Positions 17,632-25,478 of a stretch of DNA of 64,000 nt are shown piece after piece. The notes beneath the pieces are model-generated. The model did no database searches. It was given only the letters and a program-made list of their open reading frames with translations, and had not been told where the DNA came from. Position numbers and translations under genes: made by a program. This DNA is from Cyclobacterium roseum (GTDB taxonomy: Bacteria; Bacteroidota; Bacteroidia; Cytophagales; Cyclobacteriaceae): assembly GCF_010119225.1 (NCBI RefSeq), contig NZ_WNKF01000016.1:51863-115862 (forward strand), given 5' to 3'. Numbering within the stretch: the stretch's first letter is position 1; each line of letters starts with the position of its first letter.

Positions 17632-17917
17632 AACGCTGTACAGGCCATTTCAAGGAACAAGTGAACTCTACACCGGTCTGTAAAATCGAAAGAGGAAGCA
17701 GACTTTCAGGGAATGTGGAAGAGATGTAGGGGGCAGACCCATTCGAAGTAGTGTTGAGGCTCCTGTAATGGGAGTGAAGCGAAGGGGTGAGCATACCATG
17801 TTTCGCCTTTATTTACAACCTTGTTCATTCAGGGGAGGATTTATGGAAAAGAAGCAGGACCACCGTTAATTGATCAAATTAGCGCATTACCTTTAAGTGG
17901 TTGTTGGTATGAAGAGC

Positions 17918-17938
17918 CCCCGATGCATCGGGGCAGGC
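17918..17938 (+). repeat. REP-like palindrome, copy 5, on the 5' side of intron domain V
   Basis: Perfect 16-bp palindrome CCCCGATGCATCGGGG at 17918-17933 followed by CAGGC. It falls between the GAGC triad and the GTGTGAGG strand of domain V. Confidence 0.75.
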
Positions 17939-17964
17939 AGTGTGAGGTGAGAGTTTCACGCACA

Positions 17965-17986
17965 GCCTGTCCCGACTTTTCGGGAG
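17965..17986 (-). repeat. REP-like palindrome, copy 6 (inverted), on the 3' side of intron domain V
   Basis: GCCTGTCCCGACTTTTCGGGAG, opposite in orientation to the copy at 17918. The CAGGC and GCCTG tails can pair and extend the domain V helix. Confidence 0.75.
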
Positions 17987-18115
17987 TTCCGTGGGAAGGT
18001 AGGGGTGAAATTCCCCCGCCTGACCCGATTATAGCGCATATTGAGAAAGTAAATTGACAACTAACCAGCTTTTTAAAATTTTGAAAATAGTAACTTTTAA
18101 GTTACATTCACGTTT

Positions 18116-18472
18116 ATGGATAAAGTAAGGGAAGTCATAGCCTACCAAGACCATTTTGAGAACTTTCTGAAATAGCAGACAGCGAAAGTTTAAAACAAAA
18201 TTTACAAGGTTATTGAGGCTATTGAAACCCTGGAAAGAGTACCCAAAACCTACTTGCAACCTATCAAGACCAAGAAAGGGTTGTTTGAAGCCCGTATTCA
18301 GTTGGGATCAAATATTTGGAGAGTGTTTTGTTTTTTTGACGAAGGCCAGCTTGTTATTTTATTAAATGGCTTTCAAAAAAAGTCACAAAAGACACCACCT
18401 AAGGAAATTGAAAAGGCGAGTAAGTTGATGGACCAATACTTTGCTGAAAAAAAGAAAAGAAAGAAGCCATGA
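18116..18472 (+). pseudogene. RelE/HigB-type toxin gene with two internal stop codons
   Basis: The frame from ATG 18116 reads a phage-Gp49-like/HigB toxin (REVIAYQDHFENFL, KVIEAIETLERVP, GLFEARIQLGSNIWRVF, LLNGFQKKSQKTP). It is broken by TAG 18173-18175 and TAA 18191-18193, both in place of expected Gln/Glu/Lys codons. The remaining 93 codons to TGA 18472 are open. The stop overlaps the start of the XRE antitoxin gene (ATGA), the normal toxin-antitoxin order for this family. The toxin is therefore probably inactive unless the stops are read through. Confidence 0.85.
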
Positions 18473-18759
18473 ATACAAAAAGCTGGAAAAACATAAAAGA
18501 TGATGTGTATGGAATGAAAGGCACATCACGAAGAGACGAACTTGAAAGAGATTTTGAATCATTTAAGATCGGGGTATTATTAAAGAAGGCCCGGGAGGAC
18601 AGGAATTTGACTCAGGAGCAGCTGGCGGAATTAGTAGACAAGAAAAGAACCTATATTTCAAGAGTCGAAAATAACGGAAGCAACCTAACGCTTAAAACAC
18701 TCTTCGACATAGTAGAAAAAGGATTGGGAGGAAAAGTCAAAATTTCCATTGAAGTTTGA
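18469..18759 (+). CDS. XRE-family HTH antitoxin (HigA-like)
   Basis: 96 residues. An XRE helix-turn-helix lies at about residues 34-88 (LLKKAREDRNLTQEQLAELV, then KKRTYISRVENNGSNLTLKTL). The N-terminal segment with RRDELERDFESFKIG is typical of antitoxins partnered with phage-derived RelE/HigB toxins. It overlaps the broken toxin gene by 4 bp and is itself intact. It may persist because it represses its own promoter or other operons, or neutralises a homologous toxin elsewhere (inference). Confidence 0.85.
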   Translation: MNTKSWKNIKDDVYGMKGTSRRDELERDFESFKIGVLLKKAREDRNLTQEQLAELVDKKRTYISRVENNGSNLTLKTLFDIVEKGLGGKVKISIEV

Positions 18760-18860
18760 AAACCAAATACGCGCTCAGACAGCTTGATCAATTCGCAGGC
18801 GCAGTGAAATGATGTCACCTTGTATCCGTTTTTTTCCATCCTTCGATAGCCGGGGGGAAT

Positions 18861-18913
18861 ACTTAGGAAGTGGGTGGGGGTACTTGAGAAGTGGGGTAGG
18901 GTACTTCCGAAGT
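18861..18913 (+). promoter_or_regulatory. three phased 11-bp palindromes, 21-bp period
   Basis: ACTTAGGAAGT (18861), ACTTGAGAAGT (18882) and ACTTCCGAAGT (18903) are three ACTTnnnAAGT palindromes starting exactly 21 bp apart, two helical turns. They are separated by G-rich spacers. They lie between the XRE gene and the small membrane-protein gene at 18967, a good position for a repressor or activator array. Confidence 0.55.
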
Positions 18914-18966
18914 TAGGAAACCGGCACGATAAACCAAATCAATACTTTAAAGGAGTTATACATAAA

Positions 18967-19374
18967 ATGGAAGAACCCAAAAAATTTTACTCAACAAGAG
19001 GCATAGCGATTGCGACTTTCGTTGGGGGACCGCTTGCTGCCGGATATTTGGCAAAGAAAAATTATGAGACCTTAGAACAACCCGATCATGCAAAAAAATC
19101 GCTTGTTATAGGAGTAATAGCCAGCATAGTACTTTTTGCGGGAATATTTTTGATTCCGGAAGAAATCATTGATAGCATACCTAGTGCCCTCATTCCATTA
19201 ATTTATACAGTGATCATCTACCTAATCGTTGAGAGCATTCAAGGGGAACGGCTAAAAAATCATAAGGCATCGAATGGGGAATTTTATTCTGCCTGGAAAG
19301 CGGCTGGAATAGGTGCCATTGCGACGGTGATTACCATTGCGGTAACGTTCTTGGTTGCGGTTATTTTCAGTTGA
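18967..19374 (+). CDS. small four-helix membrane protein, unknown function
   Basis: 135 residues from ATG 18967, which follows an AAAGGAG-like site; an earlier in-frame GTG/ATG region would run into the palindrome array and is unlikely. Four hydrophobic segments are visible: TRGIAIATFVGGPLAAGYLA, SLVIGVIASIVLFAGIFLI, LIPLIYTVIIYLIVES and the C-terminal IGAIATVITIAVTFLVAVIF. There are charged loops between them. I do not recognise a family. It lies between a toxin-antitoxin remnant and a repeat array. Confidence 0.7.
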   Translation: MEEPKKFYSTRGIAIATFVGGPLAAGYLAKKNYETLEQPDHAKKSLVIGVIASIVLFAGIFLIPEEIIDSIPSALIPLIYTVIIYLIVESIQGERLKNHKASNGEFYSAWKAAGIGAIATVITIAVTFLVAVIFS

Positions 19375-19441
19375 TTTAGAAATTTTAAAAAGGGATGGTT
19401 GCTCTCAGTGCCGTATTCCTTGTTGGCACCGGATTTTGGTT

Positions 19442-20620
19442 AATTGCCTGCTGCTTGAGGAATTCATTTTGGCTAAAGCCGGGGGATTTTGCTATTCCAA
19501 TTTTAAGAATGGGCTAAAGCCGCATTCCTATTGAGAAATTATCATTTGGGTCCCGAGTTCGTTTAATCAATTGCCTGCTGCTTGAGGTATTCATTTTGGC
19601 TAACCCCAGGGATCTTGCTATTCTATTTTAGGAATGGGTTAAAGCCGCATTCCTATTGAAAAACAACCAATTAGAGGAATGGTATAGAGCCGCATTCCTA
19701 TTGAGGAATAGTCATTTGGAACCAGCATGCTTTTAATCAATTGCCTACTGCTTCAGCTGTAGGCAATATTGATTTTTCCCCAGTCTGGGGCATTAGCCAA
19801 AACTTTTATCATTGAACCTTTCCAACCCAAATTTCACCATTTGATCCATTTTGGCTATGGTTCAGGTTTCTAATTTTAGGAATGGATTAAAGCCACATCG
19901 CTATTAACGAGTAATTATTGGAACCCGGATTTTGATTAATTGCCTGCTGCTTGAGGTATTCATTTTGGCTAACCCCAGGGATCTTGCTATTCTATTTGGA
20001 GAATGGGCCAAAGCCGCATTCCTATTGAAAAATAACCAAATAGAAGAATAGTCTAAAGCCTCATTTAATTGTAGAATCATCGCTTGAAACCAGCATGCTT
20101 TTAATCAATTGCCTACTGCTTCAGCTGTAGGAATTATTGAATTTTCCCCCATCTAGGGCTTTAGCCAAATCTTTTATGTTTGAACCTTTCCAAACCAAAT
20201 TTTACCAATTCATCCCTTTTGGCTAAGGTTCAGGGTTTTATTTTATGGAATGGATTAAAGCCAGATTCTTTCTAACGAATAATTATTTGGCACCGGGTTT
20301 TGGTTAATTGCCTGCTGATTGAGGTATTGATTTTGGCTAAAGCCAGGGAACTTGCTATTCTATTTGGAGAATGGGCCAAAGCCGCATTCCTATTGAAAAA
20401 TAACCATTTAGAGGAATGGTATAGAGTCGTATCCGTATTGAGGAAAATATTTATTTAGGACCAGCATGCTTTTATTCAATTACCTACTGCTTTAGCTGTA
20501 GGCAATATTGATTTTTCCCCAGTCTGGGGCTTTAGCCAAATCTTTTATGTTTGAACCTTTCCAAACCAAATTTTACCATTTGATCGATTTAGGCGATGGT
20601 TTGGGATTCTATTCTATGGA
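19442..20620 (+). repeat. tandem array of a composite palindromic repeat of about 368 bp (about 3.2 copies)
   Basis: Equivalent points recur at 19568, 19938 and 20305 (CAATTGCCTGCTGCTTGAGG-type or close variants) and at 19738, 20106 and 20477 (CAATTGCCTACTGCTT), giving periods of 367-371 bp. Each unit holds several hairpin-forming parts: ATTGCCTAC/GTAGGCAAT around TGCTTCAGCT, GAATG-GGCTAAAGCC-GCATTC, CCCCAGTCTGGGG, and paired GGCTTTAGCC/GGCTAAAGCC motifs in opposite orientation. Single copies or fragments occur at 24842, 31181 and 33070. No transposase lies in the array. The frames open in it are not protein-like. Confidence 0.88.
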
Positions 20621-20968
20621 CTGGGCTAACGGCGCTTTTCTATTTATGTCGGGGTTTCTAAGAGGACCAAGGCGGCTGATGGGATCAGGCCAACAGGTAA
20701 AATCTCCCTCCGATAGGGCATTGGTTTTTTTTGATTAAGAATTAAATTTTTGAAACAGTTGACCATCGACCTATTAATTTCCTAAATTGAAGCAAAAAGC
20801 ATGGCAAACCTCACGTTAAAATAACAAGCCATTGGAAAAATTGATCGCATCTCTCGAAATAAAGGAGGGGAAGATGGCCTTGAAATCACTTTTTATAGCA
20901 TGGGAAGACAACAACGATTATAAAGAAATAAGAAGCACGAGTTGAAAAGCATGAGATACTGGTTCCGA
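20621..20968. other. spacer with repeat-family end and antitoxin-like debris
   Basis: The stretch at about 20671-20720 (CTGATGGGATCAGGCCAACAG) resembles 31690-31730, so it is a conserved outer end of the repeat family. Between 20800 and 20960 there are broken frames (for example MANLTLK then a stop). They may be the remains of the VapB-type antitoxin expected before the VapC fragment, but they are too degraded to claim. Confidence 0.4.
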
Positions 20969-21118
20969 ATGAAATACCTTTTAGACACCAATAGCTGCAT
21001 TCATTTTTTAAGACGAAAGTTTGCGCTGATCGAAAGGTTGCAGGAGATACAAATTGAAATTGTTGCTATTTTTAAAATTACATTTGCTGAACTAGTCTTC
21101 GGGGCAGATGTAGAATAA
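20969..21118 (+). pseudogene. truncated VapC (PIN-domain toxin), N-terminal 49 codons only
   Basis: The reading frame gives MKYLLDTNSCIHFLRRK, then IERLQEI and KITFAELVFGADVE followed by TAA. This is the N-terminal third of a VapC PIN ribonuclease with the first catalytic Asp in LLDTN. Full VapC proteins are about 130 residues; the rest, including the later acidic residues, is missing. The helicase gene begins 12 bp downstream, so the truncation point coincides with the arrival of that gene. Confidence 0.8.
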
Positions 21119-21129
21119 GAGCACCCAAA

Positions 21130-23613
21130 ATGATCGACAAAAAAATTACCACACTTATTGGGAAAGCCATACGGGAAGGGAGATACCTGAATATTACCTA
21201 CCAAAATAGGAGCGGGGAGATTACTCCTTTTTGGATAAGCATTCTCGATATCAATGCAAAGGGTGAACTGTGGGTAAACATGTTTAATGTTACCAAAGAT
21301 GACCCCATCAGAGATGCCAAAATTTTTATTTCCAGCATTCAGACTGCTGAAATCCTGAAATTTTCACACTATGAGGTATCGGAAAAGCTGATTAAAAAGC
21401 TGGAAGAGGATGAAAGTTTACAGGTTTTTGAGTTTGACCGGTATGACAATAGTATATTAAACTACTACCTGGAATGCTACAAAGCCAATAAGGACCCCTT
21501 TCTTTACAAAGCCCATTTAATTCCGGAGGTGGATTTGACAGAATTGGCGAAGAAAAATCCGTATCCGTTATCCGACGAACAGCAAAAACAGATCATAAAA
21601 GATATCTATCATAACGATTACAACAAGTATTTTAACTACGAGCTGGCGATATGTGAATTTTCTATTGATTTACCTTCGAAAGGTAAATTTGTAATTGCCT
21701 ACCGCAAACTCGAGCTAGATCCCGTCAATAAAACCTTACATGTAGGTAGCAAGACACTATTCAATCCCAACTTTTATATCAAGGATGTAAAGCATTCCTT
21801 ATCCTACTACACCGATTTAAGTCCTGAAGATTATGAAGCGATGTACTTAAGGGATAAGTCCGAAGCGTTAGCCCTATTGCGGGCCAATTTTAAAACCGGC
21901 GAAATGCCAAATACCAGGCCGGAGGTAATTGTTTTGGGATATGCCCAGATAGATATAGCTGGAATTTACGATAACATACATGCCGCCTATGAGCAAAAGG
22001 AAATGGAGGTTCCCTTAAAGGCATTTTTTCAAAACCTATCATTGCTGGACAGGCAAAACCGGACCGAACCGCATATTGCGCTGTATGACCGGAATATTAA
22101 TATTGATCAGATTCAAACCATTTACAATGCGTTGAAATACCCCATCACCTATGTGCAAGGACCACCCGGCACCGGCAAAACACAAACCATATTGAATATT
22201 ATTGTGAATTGCCTCACCAATGGTAAAACGCTATTGATTTCGTCAAACAACAATGTACCCATTGATGGAATTAAGGATAAATTATACATTGGCAGGTACC
22301 GGAACAAGGAAATTCTGCTTCCTGTACTCAGGCTTGGAAACAACAAATGCGTCGCCCAGGCGCTGGATTTAATTAGAGAAAGGATTGCCTTTGAAACAAA
22401 GGATGTGCCTAAGGAAAAACTCTTGGTTAATATCAAAGAAAAGTCGAAAGAGAAAAACAGAAAATTGCTGGAGAAGATTAAGAATTATGAAACCAGCATG
22501 GAACAGACACAAAACCTGTCTTTCGTAAGCAGTCTGTTGTCAAAAGGAAAAAATCATTTGCTGGAAAAAGAAAAACAGGCCATTGAAGAAAAACTAAGGC
22601 AAATCCCAGAAACCAGCAATGACGATCTGGACAATTTATTTGAAGTGATAAAAGATAACCAACAGCTGTTGCAGTTTTTCTACTTCGAATCCTTGCGCTA
22701 TGTAAAGCGTTTGAATAGCAAGGATTTAACTCCATTGATAGAAATACTGGATATTGAGGAATCCGAAAAACAGGTAAGGGAATTTAATAAATGGATTGCC
22801 GATGACGAAAACCTGGAGAAGCTCACAAAAATATTCCCCATTATCCTTACAACCAATATATCCAGTCGTAAGTTGGGTAGGAAATATAAATTTGATTTAC
22901 TGGTAATGGATGAAGCCGGGCAGTGCGATATAGCCACCAGCCTGATCCCGATTTCAAAATGCAAAAACATGGTTCTGATTGGCGACACAAACCAGCTAAA
23001 GCCGATTGTTGTTTTTGAAGAAAGCAGAAATCGACACCTGATGAGCCAGTTTGGTGTAGATAATACCTACGATTACTATAATAATTCTATTCTGTCCATT
23101 TATAAAAGGATAGATAATATTTCCAGAGATATTTTGCTGAGCTATCATTATCGCTGTGGAAGGAAAATTATCAATTATTCTAACATGCGGTTTTATGAGA
23201 ACAGATTAAACCTTTCGAAGATTACAATAAAAGGTGAGGTGAAGCTGATAGATGTGAATAATGTAACCCAAAAGGATAGAAATGCGTGCATCGAAGAAGC
23301 ACAGGAAATAGTCAAATACATCGCCGAAAATAAGTTAACGGATACGTTTATCATCACTCCCTTCCGAAATCAGCAAGAGGCTTTGAATCATTACCTGAAT
23401 AAGGCAAAAGCAAATGCCGAAATTGATTCTTCTGTGAGTTGCGGTACAATTCACAAAATCCAGGGGCAAGAGAATAAAACCATCATCATATCTACTTCCA
23501 TATCCAGCAACACAAGCCCCAGAACCTACGATTGGATAAAAAACAACAGCCAGTTAATCAATGTTGGCGTTACCAGGGCACAGCATAACTTGGTTGTGGT
23601 TGCCGATAAATAG
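21130..23613 (+). CDS. SF1 (UPF1/DNA2-like) helicase, first part of a split helicase-nuclease
   Basis: 827 residues to the amber codon at 23611-23613. Walker A is GPPGTGKTQ at about residue 342, motif II is DEAGQ with CDIATSLIPIS, motif III is IGDTNQLKPI and motif V/VI is GTIHKIQGQE then NVGVTRAQHNLVVVADK. It is an AAA_11/AAA_12-type superfamily 1 helicase with a long N-terminal region of unknown fold. The same frame continues without shift after the stop into a nuclease-like domain (to 24114), so the ancestral product was about 994 residues. Such large helicase-nuclease fusions are often anti-phage or DNA-repair proteins (inference). Confidence 0.85.
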   Translation: MIDKKITTLIGKAIREGRYLNITYQNRSGEITPFWISILDINAKGELWVNMFNVTKDDPIRDAKIFISSIQTAEILKFSHYEVSEKLIKKLEEDESLQVFEFDRYDNSILNYYLECYKANKDPFLYKAHLIPEVDLTELAKKNPYPLSDEQQKQIIKDIYHNDYNKYFNYELAICEFSIDLPSKGKFVIAYRKLELDPVNKTLHVGSKTLFNPNFYIKDVKHSLSYYTDLSPEDYEAMYLRDKSEALALLRANFKTGEMPNTRPEVIVLGYAQIDIAGIYDNIHAAYEQKEMEVPLKAFFQNLSLLDRQNRTEPHIALYDRNINIDQIQTIYNALKYPITYVQGPPGTGKTQTILNIIVNCLTNGKTLLISSNNNVPIDGIKDKLYIGRYRNKEILLPVLRLGNNKCVAQALDLIRERIAFETKDVPKEKLLVNIKEKSKEKNRKLLEKIKNYETSMEQTQNLSFVSSLLSKGKNHLLEKEKQAIEEKLRQIPETSNDDLDNLFEVIKDNQQLLQFFYFESLRYVKRLNSKDLTPLIEILDIEESEKQVREFNKWIADDENLEKLTKIFPIILTTNISSRKLGRKYKFDLLVMDEAGQCDIATSLIPISKCKNMVLIGDTNQLKPIVVFEESRNRHLMSQFGVDNTYDYYNNSILSIYKRIDNISRDILLSYHYRCGRKIINYSNMRFYENRLNLSKITIKGEVKLIDVNNVTQKDRNACIEEAQEIVKYIAENKLTDTFIITPFRNQQEALNHYLNKAKANAEIDSSVSCGTIHKIQGQENKTIIISTSISSNTSPRTYDWIKNNSQLINVGVTRAQHNLVVVADK

Positions 23614-24114
23614 GCAATAGATAGGTTATCCAGAAAAGATGACGATTTGTACGCGCTGATTGATTATGTTCAGAAAAATGGTACTACCCAGATCCAAAAT
23701 AGCATTGCAAACAAGTTTACCATCGGATTTTCGAATGACTCCAAATTTGAAGACGAATTTTATAAAACAATGAGCCATTATTGCACCATACAGGGCACCC
23801 GTTTTGAAAGAAATGTAAAGGTAATCAATGTCTTTCCGGGAGAATTAAACAATCCGGATGTAAACAAAAAGGAATTTGACGGCGTCATTTTTCAGGGTAG
23901 GATGCCAAAAGTGGTATTTGAAATAAATGGTATAGAACATTTTAAAAATAAAAAGCGAATTGAGTCAGATAAGATTAAAATGCAACTACTGCATTCGAAA
24001 AATATCGACAGAATAGTTGTACCCAATCACTATGTGAAACATTACGAATTTATTCGGGAATTAATGAATAAGATCAAAGGAGGTGTTTATCAAAAAGCAT
24101 TGTTTGGCAGCTAA
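23614..24114 (+). pseudogene. C-terminal PD-(D/E)XK-like nuclease part of the split helicase gene
   Basis: In frame with the helicase and separated from it only by TAG 23611-23613. The open region reads on through DDDLYALIDYVQKNG; the first candidate restart is a TTG at 23647. The core KEFDGVIFQG, then KVVFEINGIEHF, then SDKIKMQLL fits a DUF2726-type restriction-endonuclease-like fold with D...ExN residues. Without readthrough this part would be untranslated or made separately. No start codon with a good leader is visible. Confidence 0.7.
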
Positions 24115-24240
24115 TGTATTAGTTTAAAATCCACCTCTTCGCCCAGCGCTGTTTCATCTCCAATTTTTTTTTTGAACTGATTTAAATAGTTCCCTGTTTG
24201 TGGATGATTTTTTCAAAAAAATGTCGAACTTTTTGTTTCT

Positions 24241-24811
24241 ATGCGCATTCAGATGCTTAAGAAAATCGGTTTTCTATTGTTCGCATTCTTTCTGGCCTTT
24301 AGGTCTTATGAAATGGTGAATGGGCTAAGTCGCGGTACCATCCCTGATTTGTCCCTTTTTTGAATCAGTTTTGATTTCTTTTTTGTTAGCTCTATTTCTA
24401 ACGGGTGTTTTTGCGTTTCCGGGATTTGCTTTTCCGACAAGTACGCTGCTTCCTGAGGCTTATTACCGAACCCGCCAACCCGAACGGTTGAAAGCGGCTT
24501 ATTTTGGGTTGGGAGGGGAGTATTTTAAGCGGATGCTGCTTATTGCCTTCTGAGGTAAGGAGAAGCAGCGAAAGAAATATTTCGATGGCACCAAAACAGG
24601 GATTGCTAACCTGGATTTCCAGACCAGGCAATCCGAATTCGGTCATTTGGCGGCCTTTATTTTGCTTGGTGTTGCATCGGCTATGTTATTGTTCCGGGGA
24701 TATACCTTCATTTTCTTTCTCACCACCTTGTTAAATATAATCGGAAATGGCTATCCGATTTTGTTGCAACGGGTGCATCGCATCCGGATTCAGAAAATTA
24801 TCGGTGGGTAA
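24241..24811 (+). pseudogene. broken membrane protein gene, CrtO-like acyltransferase family
   Basis: Starts at ATG 24241 (MRIQMLKKIGFLLFAFF). The frame shifts at a T run (24355-24361), continues as ISFLLALFLTGVFAFPG, and meets TGA at 24551-24553 where Trp is expected. It then resumes through YFDGTKTGIANLDFQTRQSE and ends at TAA 24811. The QTRQSEFGHLAAF and GYPILLQRVHRIRI parts resemble the glycosyl-4,4'-diaponeurosporenoate acyltransferase (CrtO-like) membrane family; that link is from memory and moderate. Two independent lesions show it is dead. Confidence 0.65.
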
Positions 24812-24841
24812 ATCGATCGGAACCTTTGGATCCGCGTAAAA

Positions 24842-25184
24842 GAATGGGCTAAAGCCCGATTCCTATTGGATAATAACCAATTAGAGGAATAGTCTAACGC
24901 CTCATTTTTTTGAAGATTCATCGCTTGAAACCAGGATTCTTTTGATAAATTGCCTACTGCTTCAGCTGTAGGGAATAGAGATTTTTTCCTCATTTAGGGC
25001 TTTAGCCAAATCTTTTATGTTTGAACCTTTCCAAGCCAAATTTCACCATTTGATCCATTTTGGCTAAAGCCAAGGGTTCTCGCTATTTTATTTTAAGAAT
25101 GGATTAAAGCCAAGTTCCTATTGAAAAAATATTCATTTAGAATCAGGATCTCTTAATCAATTGCCTGCTGCTTCAGTATTGGCC
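24842..25184 (+). repeat. single copy of the 368-bp repeat family, left of the peptide cassette
   Basis: Contains the same blocks as the tandem array in the same order: GAATGGGCTAAAGCCCGATTC, TGCCTACTGCTTCAGCTGTA, GGGCTTTAGCCAAATC, TTTTGGCTAAAGCCAAGG and TGCCTGCTGCTTCAG. Its first 95 bp match 31220-31314 at about 91 positions. Confidence 0.85.
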
Positions 25185-25478
25185 GAACTAATCATTAATA
25201 TGAAAAATTTCACAGAAAAATTTGGTTTTTTTTGATTTTATAACTAACATCACCTAGCCCTTATTTTTGTTGTCATTAATTGTTGATTGGGAATCTGGTT
25301 TTTAAGGGTTATCGAAAAATAGTTTGTATCCGTGATCTAGGACTTTTAATAGGTTATTTTTTATCTGGACGGGAAGGTTGGGCGGTTTGAAGAAATGATC
25401 TGTTAAAGGAGGGACTGAGTTCCTTTAAGCAATTCAGGATGTTTACGTTTATTCTAACCGATTATCCTTTTAAAAGGT
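25185..25478. other. promoter-bearing spacer before the exporter genes
   Basis: AT-rich and gene-free. It presumably carries the promoter of the peptide-export operon. I could not fix a TTG/TAnnTTTG pair with confidence. Confidence 0.4.

Larger units (their letters stand above)
17270..18032 (+). mobile_element. ORF-less group II intron (ribozyme without reverse transcriptase)
   Basis: The 5' part starts near GTGTGAC (17270) and continues with group II-like paired segments. The domain III region reads CCTGTAATGGGAGTGAAGCG near 17762-17781, a familiar group II stretch. A domain V core (GTGTGAGG, then TTTCACGCAC, at 17940-17963) and a domain VI tail ending GACCCGATTAT at 18032 follow. No reverse transcriptase/maturase ORF lies in domain IV; only about 130 bp remain there. 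Domain V is interrupted on both sides by REP-like hairpins. It sits downstream of the Fic gene. The left boundary is approximate. Confidence 0.75.

Noticed and set aside
17182..17794. Long minus-strand frames across the intron
   Set aside because: They cover ribozyme sequence with conserved group II structure; no protein family is recognisable.
19442..20620. Possible CRISPR array because of regular repetition
   Set aside because: The period is about 368 bp with long, similar repeats and no short unique spacers; no cas genes are nearby.
20508..20738. Open frame in the repeat array
   Set aside because: It consists of repeat sequence; equivalent frames in the other copies are broken and the composition is not protein-like.
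24371..24553. Stand-alone 60-residue gene
   Set aside because: It is the middle part of a larger frameshifted membrane-protein gene whose flanking pieces are visible on both sides.
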